This document shows, in pieces, positions 1 to 19,300 of a stretch of 64,000 nt of DNA. Made by a program: the position numbers and the translations under genes. A model generated the notes under the pieces. It worked only from the letters and a program-made list of their open reading frames with translations. It made no database searches and had not been told where the DNA came from. The DNA is from Piromyces finnis (taxonomy: Eukaryota > Neocallimastigomycota > Neocallimastigomycetes > Neocallimastigales > Neocallimastigaceae): assembly GCA_002104945.1 (NCBI GenBank), contig MCFH01000003.1, positions 806,001-870,000 of the forward strand. Reading direction: 5' to 3'. Positions within the stretch are counted from its first letter, which is position 1. Every line of letters starts with the position of its first letter.

Positions 1-325
1 AAATGATAAAATAGAGAAATAAAAAATTTTTTTTTGATTATTTATAATTAAATAATTATAGATATAATTATTATTTATTTATTTACTTTAGTGTATAATG
101 TGTATGTGTGTGTGGAGGTGCACGATATTATGTGTAAAAGGATTTCTTTTTTTTTTTTAACATTAAAAAAAATTTAGACTTTTTTTTTTCCTTTTCATTT
201 TATTTTTAAACAGAATTTAATTATTTACTTATAATAAAAAAGTTGATTTTTTTTTTTACAATGAAGCTTTAATATTTATAGATATTTATATATTTATATA
301 ATACTACTATTTCTTTTTTTTTTTT

Positions 326-565
326 TTAATAATAGTTGTTGTTGTTATTGTTATAATTGTTATTATTATTGTTATAGTTGTTGTTGTTGTTATTATTATA
401 ATTGTTATTATTATTGTCATAGTTGTTGTTGTTATAATTGTTATAGTTGTTATTATTATTGTTATAGTTGTTGTTATTGTTATAATTGTTATAGTTGTTA
501 TTATTATTGTCATAGTTGTTGTTGTTGTTATAATTGTTGTTATTGTTGTTGTTGTTATTATCACT
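326..565 (-). repeat. Asn/Tyr-coding trinucleotide array at the 3' end of the phosphatase gene
   Basis: An impure array of AAC/AAT/TAT codons (seen as GTT/ATT/ATA on the plus strand) that encodes runs of Asn broken by single Tyr and ends at the stop codon. It lies inside the open frame, so length change in threes would leave the enzyme intact. Confidence 0.85.
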
Positions 566-3140
566 AATTTGAATACATTGATGATAATAATCATTATATA
601 CTTTACATACAAAGCCTTCTACACAACATGTAGGTCCTTGATAGCCTATACCACCGCATTGGTTAAATGCACTAACACAATTACTAGGTGAAGGTGTAGT
701 GGTGGTTGTGGTAGTGGTAAAAGTAATAGATGTTGAAGATGGTGTTAAAATTGTTGTGGTTGTTCTAAGAGTTTTAGTAGTTGTAATAATAGGAATGGTT
801 TTAGTGGTGAGAACTGTTGCAGATGGTGTTGGAATTGGTGTGGACGTGGTAATTATTGTAGTAGTTGTTGAAAGAGTTTTCGTTGTTGTAATGATAGGAA
901 CGGGTTTAGTAGTAGAAGTTATAGTAATAGTAGAGGTAATGGTAGTAATTGGACTGGCTGATGTAACGGTGGTAGTGGTTGTTGTTGGTAATGTAGATGT
1001 AGTGGTGGTAGTGGTGGTGGTGGTAGTAGTGGTGGTAGTAGTTTCAATGTCAGATGTAGTAATATCAATTGTTGTTGTTGGTTCTTCTTCAATGGTGGTA
1101 GATTCTTCAAGAGTGGTGGTGGTGGTAGTAGGTTCTTCCTCCAAGGTTGTTGTGGTAATGGTATCTTTAATAATACCACACCAATCACCATTTTCAACAC
1201 CCCAATCACCATCACTGTCAGTATAGGCAACTTCAGTTGTTTGGGTACAACATGGATAACCTTGGACTTCTGACCAACATTCTATTGGATTCTCTGGATC
1301 TTCAATAGGATTGATTTCCTTTTCAAAAATGTATGGACCATCCGAGACTTCCATGGAATCTACTTCATAAATCGTAATAGAAAGCATTGTAGTGGTATCC
1401 GTTGTGTTAAAATCCAATACACCAAAAGTGGAACTATACGTTTGATTATACCTATAAACATAATCTCTATTAGGATTAGAGGAGAATCCATAAAGTTTAC
1501 TACCAGTGGAACAATTAGAAGTGATATACAATGTACCATTGACATTTTTATTTACTTCTTCCTTTTTAATGGAAGATACGCCGTAATAACCTTCCATTTG
1601 ATCATTATCCGTACCCTTATAATGAATAAAATTAGAAACGGTGTAAACATGATCATGACCATTAAGTACCAAATCAAAATGATAATGATCCATTAAACGG
1701 GTAAGACATGGACGTAACTTTGAGGTAATATCGGTATCTGATGAATGTGTACTACCATTGCCATAAATATCATGATGGAACATGGCAATACGCCAATTGG
1801 CCTCTGGATACTTGGTGAGGGCTTCCTTAATGACGGTTTCAAAATCGGTACAATCAGAATAGTTGGTTTCGAGAACAACCACAACGACATTATTATATTT
1901 GAAATAATAACTATAACCAGGAATAAATCCTTCCCATCGACTACCCTTCCAACTGTCCTTATAGGATGGGTTGGTAAAGGAATTAGGGGTATTGAAATGA
2001 TTTCTATAGTTTACAGTAAGAGAATCATGATTACCAATGGCGGTTGCTGAAGGAAATTGTTTCAATAATTCTGGAAGAAGGAAAGCAGAATATTGGGTTT
2101 CTTGTTCAAGATAATTGGCTTCAGACCAATCATCTGCCATAGTTTCTGCTTGATCCCCAGCAGATAATAATAAACTTGGTTCATTTCCGGCAATCTTAAA
2201 TGAATTTACAATGGTCATGTTCCAGTTGAAGGCATCATTTCGAATAGCTTCCTCCATAACAAATTTTTTACTTTTACCGCCAGGTCGAAAAGCAAAACGA
2301 TTTTTGGAACCACCAATTTGAGGATCACCAACAAAAATAAATTTAAATTTTTTGGAATCATGGGTTTTAAATTCAATAAGATCTTCCTCCCATTGTCCAT
2401 TTAATTTTCTTTTGTAGTAATAAACGGAATTACGATCTAAATTGGTAACACTAACTTTGTTAGAATAGTATTGAATACCTTGTAATTCGTAATGCTTTTC
2501 ATTGGTACCAGTGAATTCTTCACAATTGCTTAAATCTTCACTGGTACACCAATAAATTACAGGTTTATCTTCTGTAGTAGAATACCAACCAAAATTAACT
2601 TGGGATTCATCCTCTCCAACAAACACGGAAAGACGTTCAAAATTATTTTTATATTCATTATCCCATTTCTTTTGGAAGTCATTCCATTCCTTTCTAGTTT
2701 CATCTTTCAATTCACGATCATTCCAATTGGGCTTACTTTTTCTTATACCACACCATATTGAATTTCCATTTTCATCCGTTGTTATACCCCTTTAATTTAT
2801 TAATATTATTATTGGTGTTGTTGTTGTTTTAGTATTGATGGTGTTATTATAAATGTTGTTGTTGTTGTTGTATAGTATTGATAAGTGTTGTTTTTAATGT
2901 TGATGTCGTTAATGATGAATGATGTTTAAAAAAAATTATATATATATAAAAATATTTTAAAAAATATTAAATTAATAATATAAAATTTACAATCTATTTA
3001 AAATTTAAAATAAAATTTATAATTTGATAATTTAAATGTGATAGGAATGAATATTTACCAGTTACCATCTTGATCCTTGGAGTAGATTTCTTTATTTTTG
3101 TTACAACATGGAATTGCTATAAATATATTTGTATATTTTT

Positions 3141-3171
<31 letters not shown>

Positions 3172-4032
3172 TTATTAAGTTTTACTATTTTTTTTTTTTA
3201 TTATTAATGACGACTAGAAATAAATTATTTACATAAAGCTAAGGACCAGCATTCCCCGTTAGGAATACCACATTTTATTCCATAATCATCTTCATACCTA
3301 TATTAGTATATATAAAAATATATGGATTAACATATTAAATATATGTCTTTTTTGTATAATATTGGTATTATTTTTAATTTTTATTTATTTCTTACCAGTC
3401 ACCATTTTCATCAAATACATTAGCTACTTCACCATTTTTACAACTATTATTATTAATAAATTAAATTATAAAGGTATTAATGAACTATAAATTTTTATCT
3501 TTATTAAAAGTAACAAAAAAAGTGTTGAATAATTAAATATTTAATTATATATATATACCAAGGAAGATTATATTTATTTGCCCAACAAGCTTCTTCTTCT
3601 TCTTCCTTATTTCCTTCTTCTTCTTTTTTTAGTATTCCACACCAATTTTCATTATAAATTCCCCTAAAAATTATTTAATAGATAAATTATTTATTAAAAA
3701 AAAATAAATATATTTTCTTAAAAGTAAGTGAAAAAGAAAAAAAATTAGATTTTTACCAATCTCCATCATCATCAGTGGTAATTATAGTAGTATCTTCAGG
3801 ACAACTGAAGATAAAATATATAATTGATATTATTTTTAGGATTTTCCCATTATAAAGTTTATTATTTAATATCGTTTAAACTAAATTATATGTATAAAAT
3901 ACAATTTAATATTTTTATTTAAATTTACCATGGATAACCAAGTTTTATTGACCAACAATTTGAATTGACTTCCTCAGCTTTTATTTTTGTTAAGCTTAAT
4001 AATAATGATATACCAAATAATATATATTTCAT
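326..4032 (-). CDS. Secreted dockerin/CBM1 purple-acid-phosphatase-like metallophosphoesterase
   Basis: Seven exons: 4032-3929, 3804-3757, 3663-3559, 3443-3396, 3297-3233, 3116-3059, 2789-326; phases agree and total 963 aa. Order: signal peptide ([19 protein letters not shown]), three fungal dockerins (YPCC...DGDW...WCGI; LPCCKNG...NGDW...KCGI; IPCCNKN...DGNW...WCGI), a fibronectin-like N-domain, a calcineurin-like phosphoesterase with metal-site motifs GDPQIGG, GDQAE, GNHD, FHHD and NGHDHVY, a fourth dockerin ([11 protein letters not shown]...WCGI), a Thr-rich linker, a CBM1 ([14 protein letters not shown]) and an Asn/Tyr-rich tail. Dockerins tether enzymes to the gut-fungal cellulosome and CBM1 binds cellulose, so the inferred role is release of phosphate on plant fibre. 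Introns 2, 4 and 6 fall at the GDW/GNW positions of dockerins 1-3, suggesting module duplication. The tail is coded by an impure AAC/AAT/TAT array and may vary in length. Substrate is not deducible. Confidence 0.9.
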
Positions 4033-7000
4033 TTTTTCTTTTTTTTTCTTTTCTTTATTAAAAGTTGTATCTTTTAAATACTAAAAATAAAATAAAAAAA
4101 AAAAAACAACAAAAAACAAAATAATAATATTAATATTAATAATAATAATAATACTATTATTTTTATTTTTCTATTATATATATATAATATGAAGACTTTT
4201 TCTTAAAAAAATTTCTTTTTTAATTATTCTATTCTTTATACAATTATATTGAATTTTAATTAATTTTCTTTTTTTATCATTTAAATTGAATTTGTTTTAT
4301 ATAAAAAAATGGTTAAAAAATATTCTTTCAAAGATATATTTTTAAATTAGTTTCAAACTTTTGTTTAAATGATACTTTATTTTTTATTTGATATTTGTTG
4401 AATAAATTTTATTTTCTTATGCTTGCTAAGAAAATTGACTTTTTTTGAATACAATTCAAAATTGAATATATTGAATATTATTAACAAATATCAATGTATT
4501 GAGAAAAGAATGTTAATGTTAATTTTTTTTTTTTTTTTTTAATTATTCTTTTTCTCACTTTTTTTTTAAAAAATTATAATTTGGTATTCATTTGAAATTA
4601 TAAAAAAAAAAAAAGTTTTTTTTTTGCCTGAATTCTTTAAATATTTATATCTTTTTTTTTTTTAATTAAAAATTTTTAGGGTTAACTTTTTTTAGTTGGT
4701 GGTTTTTCTTTGGTTCAACAATAGTAAAAAATTAAATTAAAAACTGAAAATATTATTTTTTTTTTTTTTTTTTTTGAATGAAAAACGCTTTTTAGATGTT
4801 AACGATTTATGTAAAAACTTTGTATTCATTGCTTTTTTGATGATGGAATGTTAATGAAAGAAAAAAAAAGTTTATTCTAATAATGAATATAAATACAATT
4901 ATGAATGAATCTTTTTTTTTTTTTTTTTTTAATCTCTTATTTACTATTATTCTAAATTATCACACTTGAAGAGAAAAAAAAAGAAATTCTATCATTACAT
5001 TTCTTTCTAAATAAAAAAACTTATTCAATTTTCTCTCTTTCTTTTAACTTTTCTAATTCTTTTGTAGTCATTCTTTTCCTTCAACTTTCTTATAAACTTT
5101 TTCTTCTTCTTCTCTCCAAAAAAAACCAACCAACCTTTCAAATAAAAAAAAAGAAAATTTCATTTTAAAATTAAACTTTAATTATAAATTGTTACACAAA
5201 ACTTTAATTATTATAAAAATATTTTTAATTAAAATTTTAATTAATGTCAAAAAAAAAGATTTTCAAAAATGCATTTTATAATTAAATATTATTATTATTC
5301 TTTATTAATTATAATAATAATAAAAAAAAAGAATTACTCATTATTATAGCTTTTATTTTTTAAAAAAAATAAAATGATGTATTGATGATCAATAAAAAGA
5401 AAATGTGAAAAAAAGGTAAATATTGATAGTAAGCAATAATAAATTTTAATAAATAATAAAAAAAAATAATAATTCTTATTATTATTTATTATTTATTATT
5501 TATTATTGTAATTAAAAAAAGGGGAATGATTTAATTTATCATAATTTTTTAATTTTAATTCCTAGATATTTATTTAATTATATAATTATTTATTCATTTA
5601 GTTTTATAGATATTTATTTAAGTATTCATTAATATATCAATGAATCTATTGGCTATAAAAAAAGGAAGGATTAAAAAAGTCATGAAACATTTCATAAAAA
5701 AATTTGAACCAAAATTTAGGATTCAACCAATAATTAAATAGGAATTATTAAAAAATATACTGATTTATTAATAAATAAAGTTTGGTATCACAAAATGATG
5801 TCATCCATTTTATTAAAAAACAATAAAGAAAAGTTGAAAGGAGAAAATGTGACAAGTGCATAAGTGAAGGTGGTGGTGAAAGATGTGGTAGGTTGTGAAA
5901 GGTTGTAAAAGAGAGAAAGTGAAATAAAAAACCTTTTTTATGATGAAATGAAAGATAATCTTTTTTATTATTATTATAATACTTTTATAGTGAGTTTGTA
6001 AAGAATCTATTTACTACCATTTGATTTTTTTTTATTTTTTAAAAAATGAAGCGTATACAAACATAAAAAGGTCAATAGATCAATATATGTCAATATATGT
6101 TAATATATACATACACAGCATTGCTCTATTAACCCATGCTTTTTTTTTTTAAATTGTACATTTTATTAATGTATTTTAGTTTTAGGCAGATGACTTTTTT
6201 TACTAATAATTTATACATGTTTTATCGTGTTTTATGTGTTTGACATGAATAGAAAAGGCAAAATCTATAATAAAATATATATAATAATTAAAAGAAATAA
6301 ATGAATCACACAAAGAAAAAACTAATACAATAACATCCCTCTTGATAAGAATTGGACCTTTATTAATAATGTTTCATGAATTGCATATTAAAAAGAAGAA
6401 AAAAGGATAGATTTACATAAACCAATTTTCATGTTTATATAATATAGGTTTATATGGTTAGAATACTCTTTTTTTTTTTTTTTTAAATTGTAGAAATGTA
6501 ACAAATTTTTTTTTATTTTACTTTGCCTTTTTTTAAATACTTTTTTTTTTTTGAACTACTAGTTTTATATAATATATATCAAATGTAATGGATTAGGAGA
6601 TATAAAGGTGTATTATATAAACGTTTCAATTATATTTAAATGTTTAAACCCTACGAATTAACACTTTCTAACAATATGTTTTTTAAAGTTATTTTTTTGT
6701 AATACATTGTATTGTAATGTATTAATAGCTCACGTGTCTATTACTATATCAAGTCACATTCTATTGTATATATTTATTCAAATTTACATTAATTAATGTA
6801 AAATAATAAAAATACCTATTAATAATCAACATTTGTGTTGTCAATAGAGCAAACAATTCTGATGTTTAACTATCAATGTTTTTTATTTATTATCTCATTT
6901 TAGAACAATAAATAAATTCTATGTATTTTAATTTATAGCAATATTTATTTATAAACAATACAATAATATTTTTGTGTCAAAAAAATACACATCATAATCA

Positions 7001-7681
7001 TAAAAATATAATTAACCTATCAATATAAGAAAAAACTAACATAATTAGTATGTAGTTAATAAACCACAGAAAAAACTTATTAACCTCACATTGCAACTAA
7101 TCTATTATTAAAATATAAACATATACATATGTACACTTAGCAATCTTATTCTAGCTTATTTAATAGTTACTGCTTAGAATATAAGAAATATAAGAAATAA
7201 TTGTCAAATACATTGTAACATATTGCAATTGATTAAATATACAGACTACATTGTATTAAATTTACACTCTAGTAACTTTTTTAACTTTACAAAAAAGGAA
7301 TAAGAAAATTGATAGTCTTTGAAATTATAAAATATTTTAATTCAATATATTAATTCTTAATCTTATTGGTTAGATTCCATTTAAAATCATTTTAAATTTA
7401 AATTTAAAATTCCTTCTATGTATTTTTATAAATAATATTATTTGATCTTTGCATAGGATATGGTTAATTATGAACTTCTATTAGTTCAACTGTTTCATTG
7501 CTTTTCTTTTCTTTTCTTTTATTCCTATATAAAGTTTATTTTTCTTTTCATTTATATGTTTTATTTAATAAATCTTGTAAAATATTGTTTAGTTTTTTTT
7601 TTATTATAAAATAATTCATTCTTTTGCCAATAATTTTTAAAAATAAAACAACTTTAATGATAATCCTATAAATATATATAT

Positions 7682-7684
<3 letters not shown>
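4033..7684. other. AT-rich intergenic region
   Basis: Nothing coding recognised. Poly(A)/poly(T) runs of 8-20 bases dominate. The stretch next to 4033 is the presumed promoter of the minus-strand phosphatase. No RNA gene or conserved ORF was seen. Confidence 0.6.
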
Positions 7685-7715
<31 letters not shown>

Positions 7716-8205
7716 TTCCGAGTGCATTTCTCCCATCGATCAGAGTTAGCTCCAATGGTGGTTCTTAGAGAAACGTTGGCTCATTCCTATTGCTAGGTGG
7801 TTGTGACCCTCCTGGTCTGTCATACTGTTTCTTCAGCTTCGACGCTCACTTAATTCATGTACATTAGATGCATGTCGTTGTACGATATTTCACAACTACA
7901 ATGCTAAGCCTCTTATAGTCAATTTGATCATGTGTCAACCGCCCCCTAATGTTTACACTTAAATTGATTAAGGAATATTATGTGTTTTTGGCATAGCCTA
8001 AGTCACCACTTATTAAGTTCTAATTTGGAATGTACCATGTACACTAGACCCTCTCAGGCCGGCTAGACGAGTGTTATTATCATAGTAGTAAATTAGAAAG
8101 TTCATTTATACTTTCCTGAATATCATAACCCAACCCATGGCAAACCCAGTGGGAAAATCCACAGGCACTGACATCTGCGGGGTCGAACCAGAAGCCTTAT
8201 GTATG
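7685..8205 (-). mobile_element. 5'-truncated LINE 3' end with poly(A) tail
   Basis: An island of near-normal base composition inside very AT-rich DNA. On the minus strand it starts near 8205 and ends in a poly(A) run (poly(T) at about 7685-7712), the usual form of a 5'-truncated target-primed insertion. Positions 7847-7807 (minus) align with 59719-59759 (plus), sharing GCTGAAGAAACAGTA followed by GACAG-CCAGGAGGG, so both derive from the 3' coding end of related LINEs. The frame that reads GAA GAA ACA GTA AGA at 59.7 kb reads GTA TGA here, so this copy is dead. The target-site duplication cannot be told from the AT-rich flanks. Confidence 0.7.
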
Positions 8206-8847
8206 ATATATATAATATATATATTTTAAAATCATTAATAAAAGGTTATTATCTATTATTTTTTAAAACTTTATTTTTTTAATAAAAAATATTTTTATTT
8301 AAAATAGTTACTTTATCTTTTTTTAACACTATATTTTTGTAAGAAATGATTTGAATTTTAATAATTTCCCTAATATATTTTGGTGTAAAAAAAAACTACT
8401 AAAATTATAATTCTTTTAAAAAGAGGTTGTTAATTTACTAAATATTTATTCAATAAATTTGTTTATCTTTTTTACTATTTATATACACTTTTTCATTATT
8501 TAATTTATCCAAAAAACACAGAATTTTCATATAGTTAAGGAATATTTTTATATTAAAAGATAAAGAAATAAAAAAAAAAAAAAAAGACACCAAATATTGA
8601 GTATTTAAAATTATTATAAAAAAGAATGACAATAAAATATATAAATTAAAAATTATATATATATAAAAATAAGCATTATTGAATAAAAAATAGAAAAAAG
8701 ATTATATTTTAAAATAATAATATTGATTTGTTTCAATATTTAATAATATTTAAAATTTATATATAATAATAAAGTTATTTAAACCTTTATGTTTGAAAAA
8801 AAAAAATCAAATTTATTATCAAATTTTAGTTTCTTTTTTTTTTTCAA
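8206..8847. other. Upstream region of receptor copy A
   Basis: AT-rich, no gene seen. Close to the start codon it shares with copies B and C a short tract (CAAATTTTAGTTT, a T-run, then CAAATGATGAATTATCAAC); further upstream it does not resemble them. Confidence 0.5.
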
Positions 8848-8864
8848 ATGATGAATTATCAACA

Positions 8865-8874
<10 letters not shown>
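8848..8874 (+). promoter_or_regulatory. Short upstream ORF overlapping the copy A start codon
   Basis: ATG ATG AAT ... ATA TAA encodes MMNYQQCI and overlaps the receptor ATG at 8865 in another frame. The same overlap exists before copies B and C. If the leader contains it, it would reduce initiation at the main ATG. No transcript data, so this is inference. Confidence 0.4.
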
Positions 8875-15624
<6,750 letters not shown>

Positions 15625-16278
15625 AAAAAAAGAAAAAATATGAAATACTTTATATCGATTTATAAAGTAAAAAATATATAAAAAAAAAGAAAATATAAAT
15701 ATAGTTCTATAAATTTAAAAGTAGTATTATTTATTCTTTTAATCCGTAAGCTTTAGAATTCTATTAAAATTAATTAAAGTAAGAAATAAAATTATAATAA
15801 AACAAAAAAAAATATTACTTTAAATTTTAATTATACATAATAACTTTCCTTTATAAAAATAACAAGATAACAAGAAAAAGATAATTTTACTATTAATTGT
15901 ATAGATTTATTTTTCCCTTTATAAAATTTAAAAAATAAAAAAAGAGAAATATATAAATATAAATGATAAATAAAGTTTTTTTAATTTTTACTAAAAATTA
16001 GATTTCTTTAAAAAAAAAAAAAAAGTTATTGAAAATTTAAAAAATAATTCTTGTATTATATTTATACGTTTTAAAAAATGAAAATTAAAATATTTTCAAT
16101 TTTTTAAATTCATATAACTTGGTACTTTTTTTTTTTTTTTTTTTGAATTTGATTAACAAAACTTTAAAAGCATTTTCAATTATTATTTAAAAAAATAATA
16201 ATAAAATAAAATATTATAAAAATCAAATCTATTATTCTATTACAAATTTTAGTTTTTCTTTTTTTTTTTTTTTTTCAA
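15625..16278 (+). other. Spacer between receptor copies A and B, with the copy B promoter
   Basis: AT-rich. From about 16085 to the start codon it is almost identical to 23235-23446 before copy C (shared landmarks TTCATATAACTTGGTAC and TTTGATTAACAAAACTTTAAA). That shared stretch is the candidate duplicated promoter. Confidence 0.6.
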
Positions 16279-16305
16279 ATGATGAATTATCAACAATGTA
16301 TATAA
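16279..16305 (+). promoter_or_regulatory. Short upstream ORF overlapping the copy B start codon
   Basis: Same MMNYQQCI reading frame and same overlap with the main ATG (16296) as in copies A and C. Confidence 0.4.
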
Positions 16306-19300
16306 TATTAAAATTATTCTATTTATTTAGTTTTATTAGAATAATAAGGATTGTTAATGGTATCGATATTAATAATGAAAAAGATTTTGTAGAAAATATT
16401 AATAATAATAAAAAAGAACAAATTTTTAGGATTCATAATGAAATAATAATCAATGATAAGGATATTCTGTCACCATCGATAAAAAATATTACTATTATAG
16501 GATCCACGAAAGAAGAATCTATCATTAATTTTAAAAATAATGACTCAATTAATATATTATTTTCAAAGTATTGTCAATCCATTTTTTTAAAAGATATAAC
16601 GTTTATTGGCAATCTTCAATTCATTGATAATCAAAATATAACTTTTAATAATGTTAATTATAATGGATATTATATAGCGGAGCATACATATGAAGATGAA
16701 GATAATAACTCAGAAATTAAAGTATATGATTCGAATTTTATTCTACCAAATATACGTCAAGGTTATGAAATTAAAAATTGGAATATTGATATTTTTAGAT
16801 CTAATTTTTATGGAAACAATCAACATGAAATGTATATGATAAAATTTAAAAGTACACTAGAACAAAGTAATATATTAAAGATAGATCAAACATTTTTTGA
16901 TGGTAATTTCCATAATAGTGCTCTTCATTGTGACTACGGTAGTATCAATGTATATAATTCAACATTTCAAAAATGTTATAATGGAGATAACTTAAAAGGG
17001 TAAATTTTTTATTAATAAAGTGTAAATGTTAATTTAATATATTTCTATTTAATATATTAAAAATATTCTTGATATTAATATAATAATATAATGAAAACAG
17101 CAATAACGGCAATAATAATAATAATAATAAATAAATAAATAAATACATAAATAAATAAATAAAATAATAATTTATCTATATTCATTATATTATTATAATC
17201 ATGTATTAATATCTTACAATAGAGGGGGTGCAATATCATTTCTCAATACGATTAGCTTAATTCGTAATGTCACATTTGAAAACAATTATTCTGATTTCGC
17301 AGGTGGCTCTATACTTCATGAAAATGTTTATACTTCAAATATAGATTCGGTTAATTTTTATAATTCTTCTAGTTCTATTTCTGTAAGCATAAATTATACT
17401 TATATATTATTTATACATATTATTTGTTATATTATAATATAATTCATTATATTAAAATAATGATTAAACTAAAAGTTTATGCCATTTATTAATTAATAAG
17501 AAAAATAATACAATAATTAAAATTTGTTCAATGTATTAACCCAACTAATATGATTATATGTCATTAAAAACATTCTATTTTAATAATTCAGGGTAATACA
17601 TTTGCTACTATTAATAATAATCAATATAATTCAGAAATCGAATTAAGTAATATATATCAATATGGTAATTGTACAAACAATTATAATGTTGAGGGTTCAA
17701 TTTTTAGGTATTATATATATATAGATAGAAAAGTATATAAATAAATTGATAGGTATATAATATAAAAAAGGTTATCAATAAGAAAATTAAAGGTTTATTT
17801 AAAAAATAATAATTTCAAATTATAAATATATTATTTACCAAAACTACTATAATTAAAAAATTAAATTCAAGTTCATCTGGATCCAATATTATTACTATGG
17901 ATAACTATCATGGTAAAAATTTATGCTATGGTGATGCGATTAATGTTGAAGGTGATGGGAAAATAAAATTAAGGTAATTATTTTTTTAAAAAAAAAAAAA
18001 GGAGAAAACATATATTTAATTTAAAAAATAATATTCAATATCATTAATGATAATAATTTAATATTATATAAAAATAAAGTAACTTTTTTGCCGAAGACAT
18101 TTATTATAAATTTGAAAATTCTTTCATAAAAACACATAGTCCTCAGACAAAGGGTCCCGATATTTCTATAATGAATTGTTTAATTAAAAATATATATCAA
18201 AATTATAATTTTTATTCTGCAGCTTTAACTACTATAAACATGGGAACAATAAGATTTGAATTGTACATACTAAATATAACAACCTCATAATGATTATACT
18301 CTTTTTTATTTTAAAAAAAAAATATTAATTATAATTCATCTTATATATTTAATATATAGATGTGATATAGATAATATTAATGGAGTTAAAATAGGGTATG
18401 TAAACATACTGTATTGTTATTGTTGTTATTATTTCGGTGTGTTGTGTGTTTTATTAAAATAAATTATTAAAAAATTATTTTTACATGAAAGACTCACATC
18501 CCAGGAAAATCAAGCAATAATTAAAATAACAGCTTCAAAAATAAATAATATAAATTCAATATATCCAGAACCAATTTTTTATTCAAAAAATTATCATGAA
18601 TATTTTGAAGATGGTTTGAAATTATTTATTAACTTTATATATATATATTTATATATATTTTAAATAAATTAATATATTTTTTATTATAAACATCATTATA
18701 TATGTATATATATCTATACATATATTCCATTATCAATTTTAAAATAGCTGGCTTATGTATTCAAAATGTTATATTAAGTAATGTTTTTCAAGACGGAGGT
18801 ATTATAAAAAAAATAAATTAAAATAAAAACAAAATATATAAATATATATAGTTTTTTATTCACTCCCTTTTTTTATTATCATTATTAAAATTATAAAATA
18901 TTTTAAAAAAAAAAGTTATCTTTCATTCAAGTAATCTACTTATTTATTTATACCAAGTTACAGTAAGTACATATAGATTAATAGTTGTATTTTCTACATA
19001 TATTTAATAATGATATTTACATATATCATACAAATCATTATCATTATTATTATTATTTTATATTTATTTTTGAAAAAGTTTTACAATATACATGAATGCT
19101 ATAAATATAATAATTGTAATGCATTTGATGATAGTACTATAGATTCATATGACTCAGCTATCCTTCATCATTCATCAGAAGTATATTTGTATATGAACTA
19201 TTGTTCATTTGATCATATTTATGGAAGTAATATATACAAAGATATATAAAATGAATAAATTATATTATATATACATATATTAATAAGGTTTTTTCATATT

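Noticed and set aside
699-1230. ORFs over the phosphatase linker in other frames
   Set aside because: They arise from the Thr-codon repeat of the linker and have no domain or signal.
8175-8195. A tRNA-type B box (GGTTCGACCCC on the minus strand) suggesting a SINE
   Set aside because: No A box lies at the right distance upstream, no tRNA fold follows, and the island shares coding-end sequence with the LINE derivative at 59.7 kb, so a truncated LINE fits better.
8793-8864. A longer start for receptor copy A (24 extra residues)
   Set aside because: The extension would place charged residues before the signal peptide, depends on the length of a T-run and is not shared by copies B and C.
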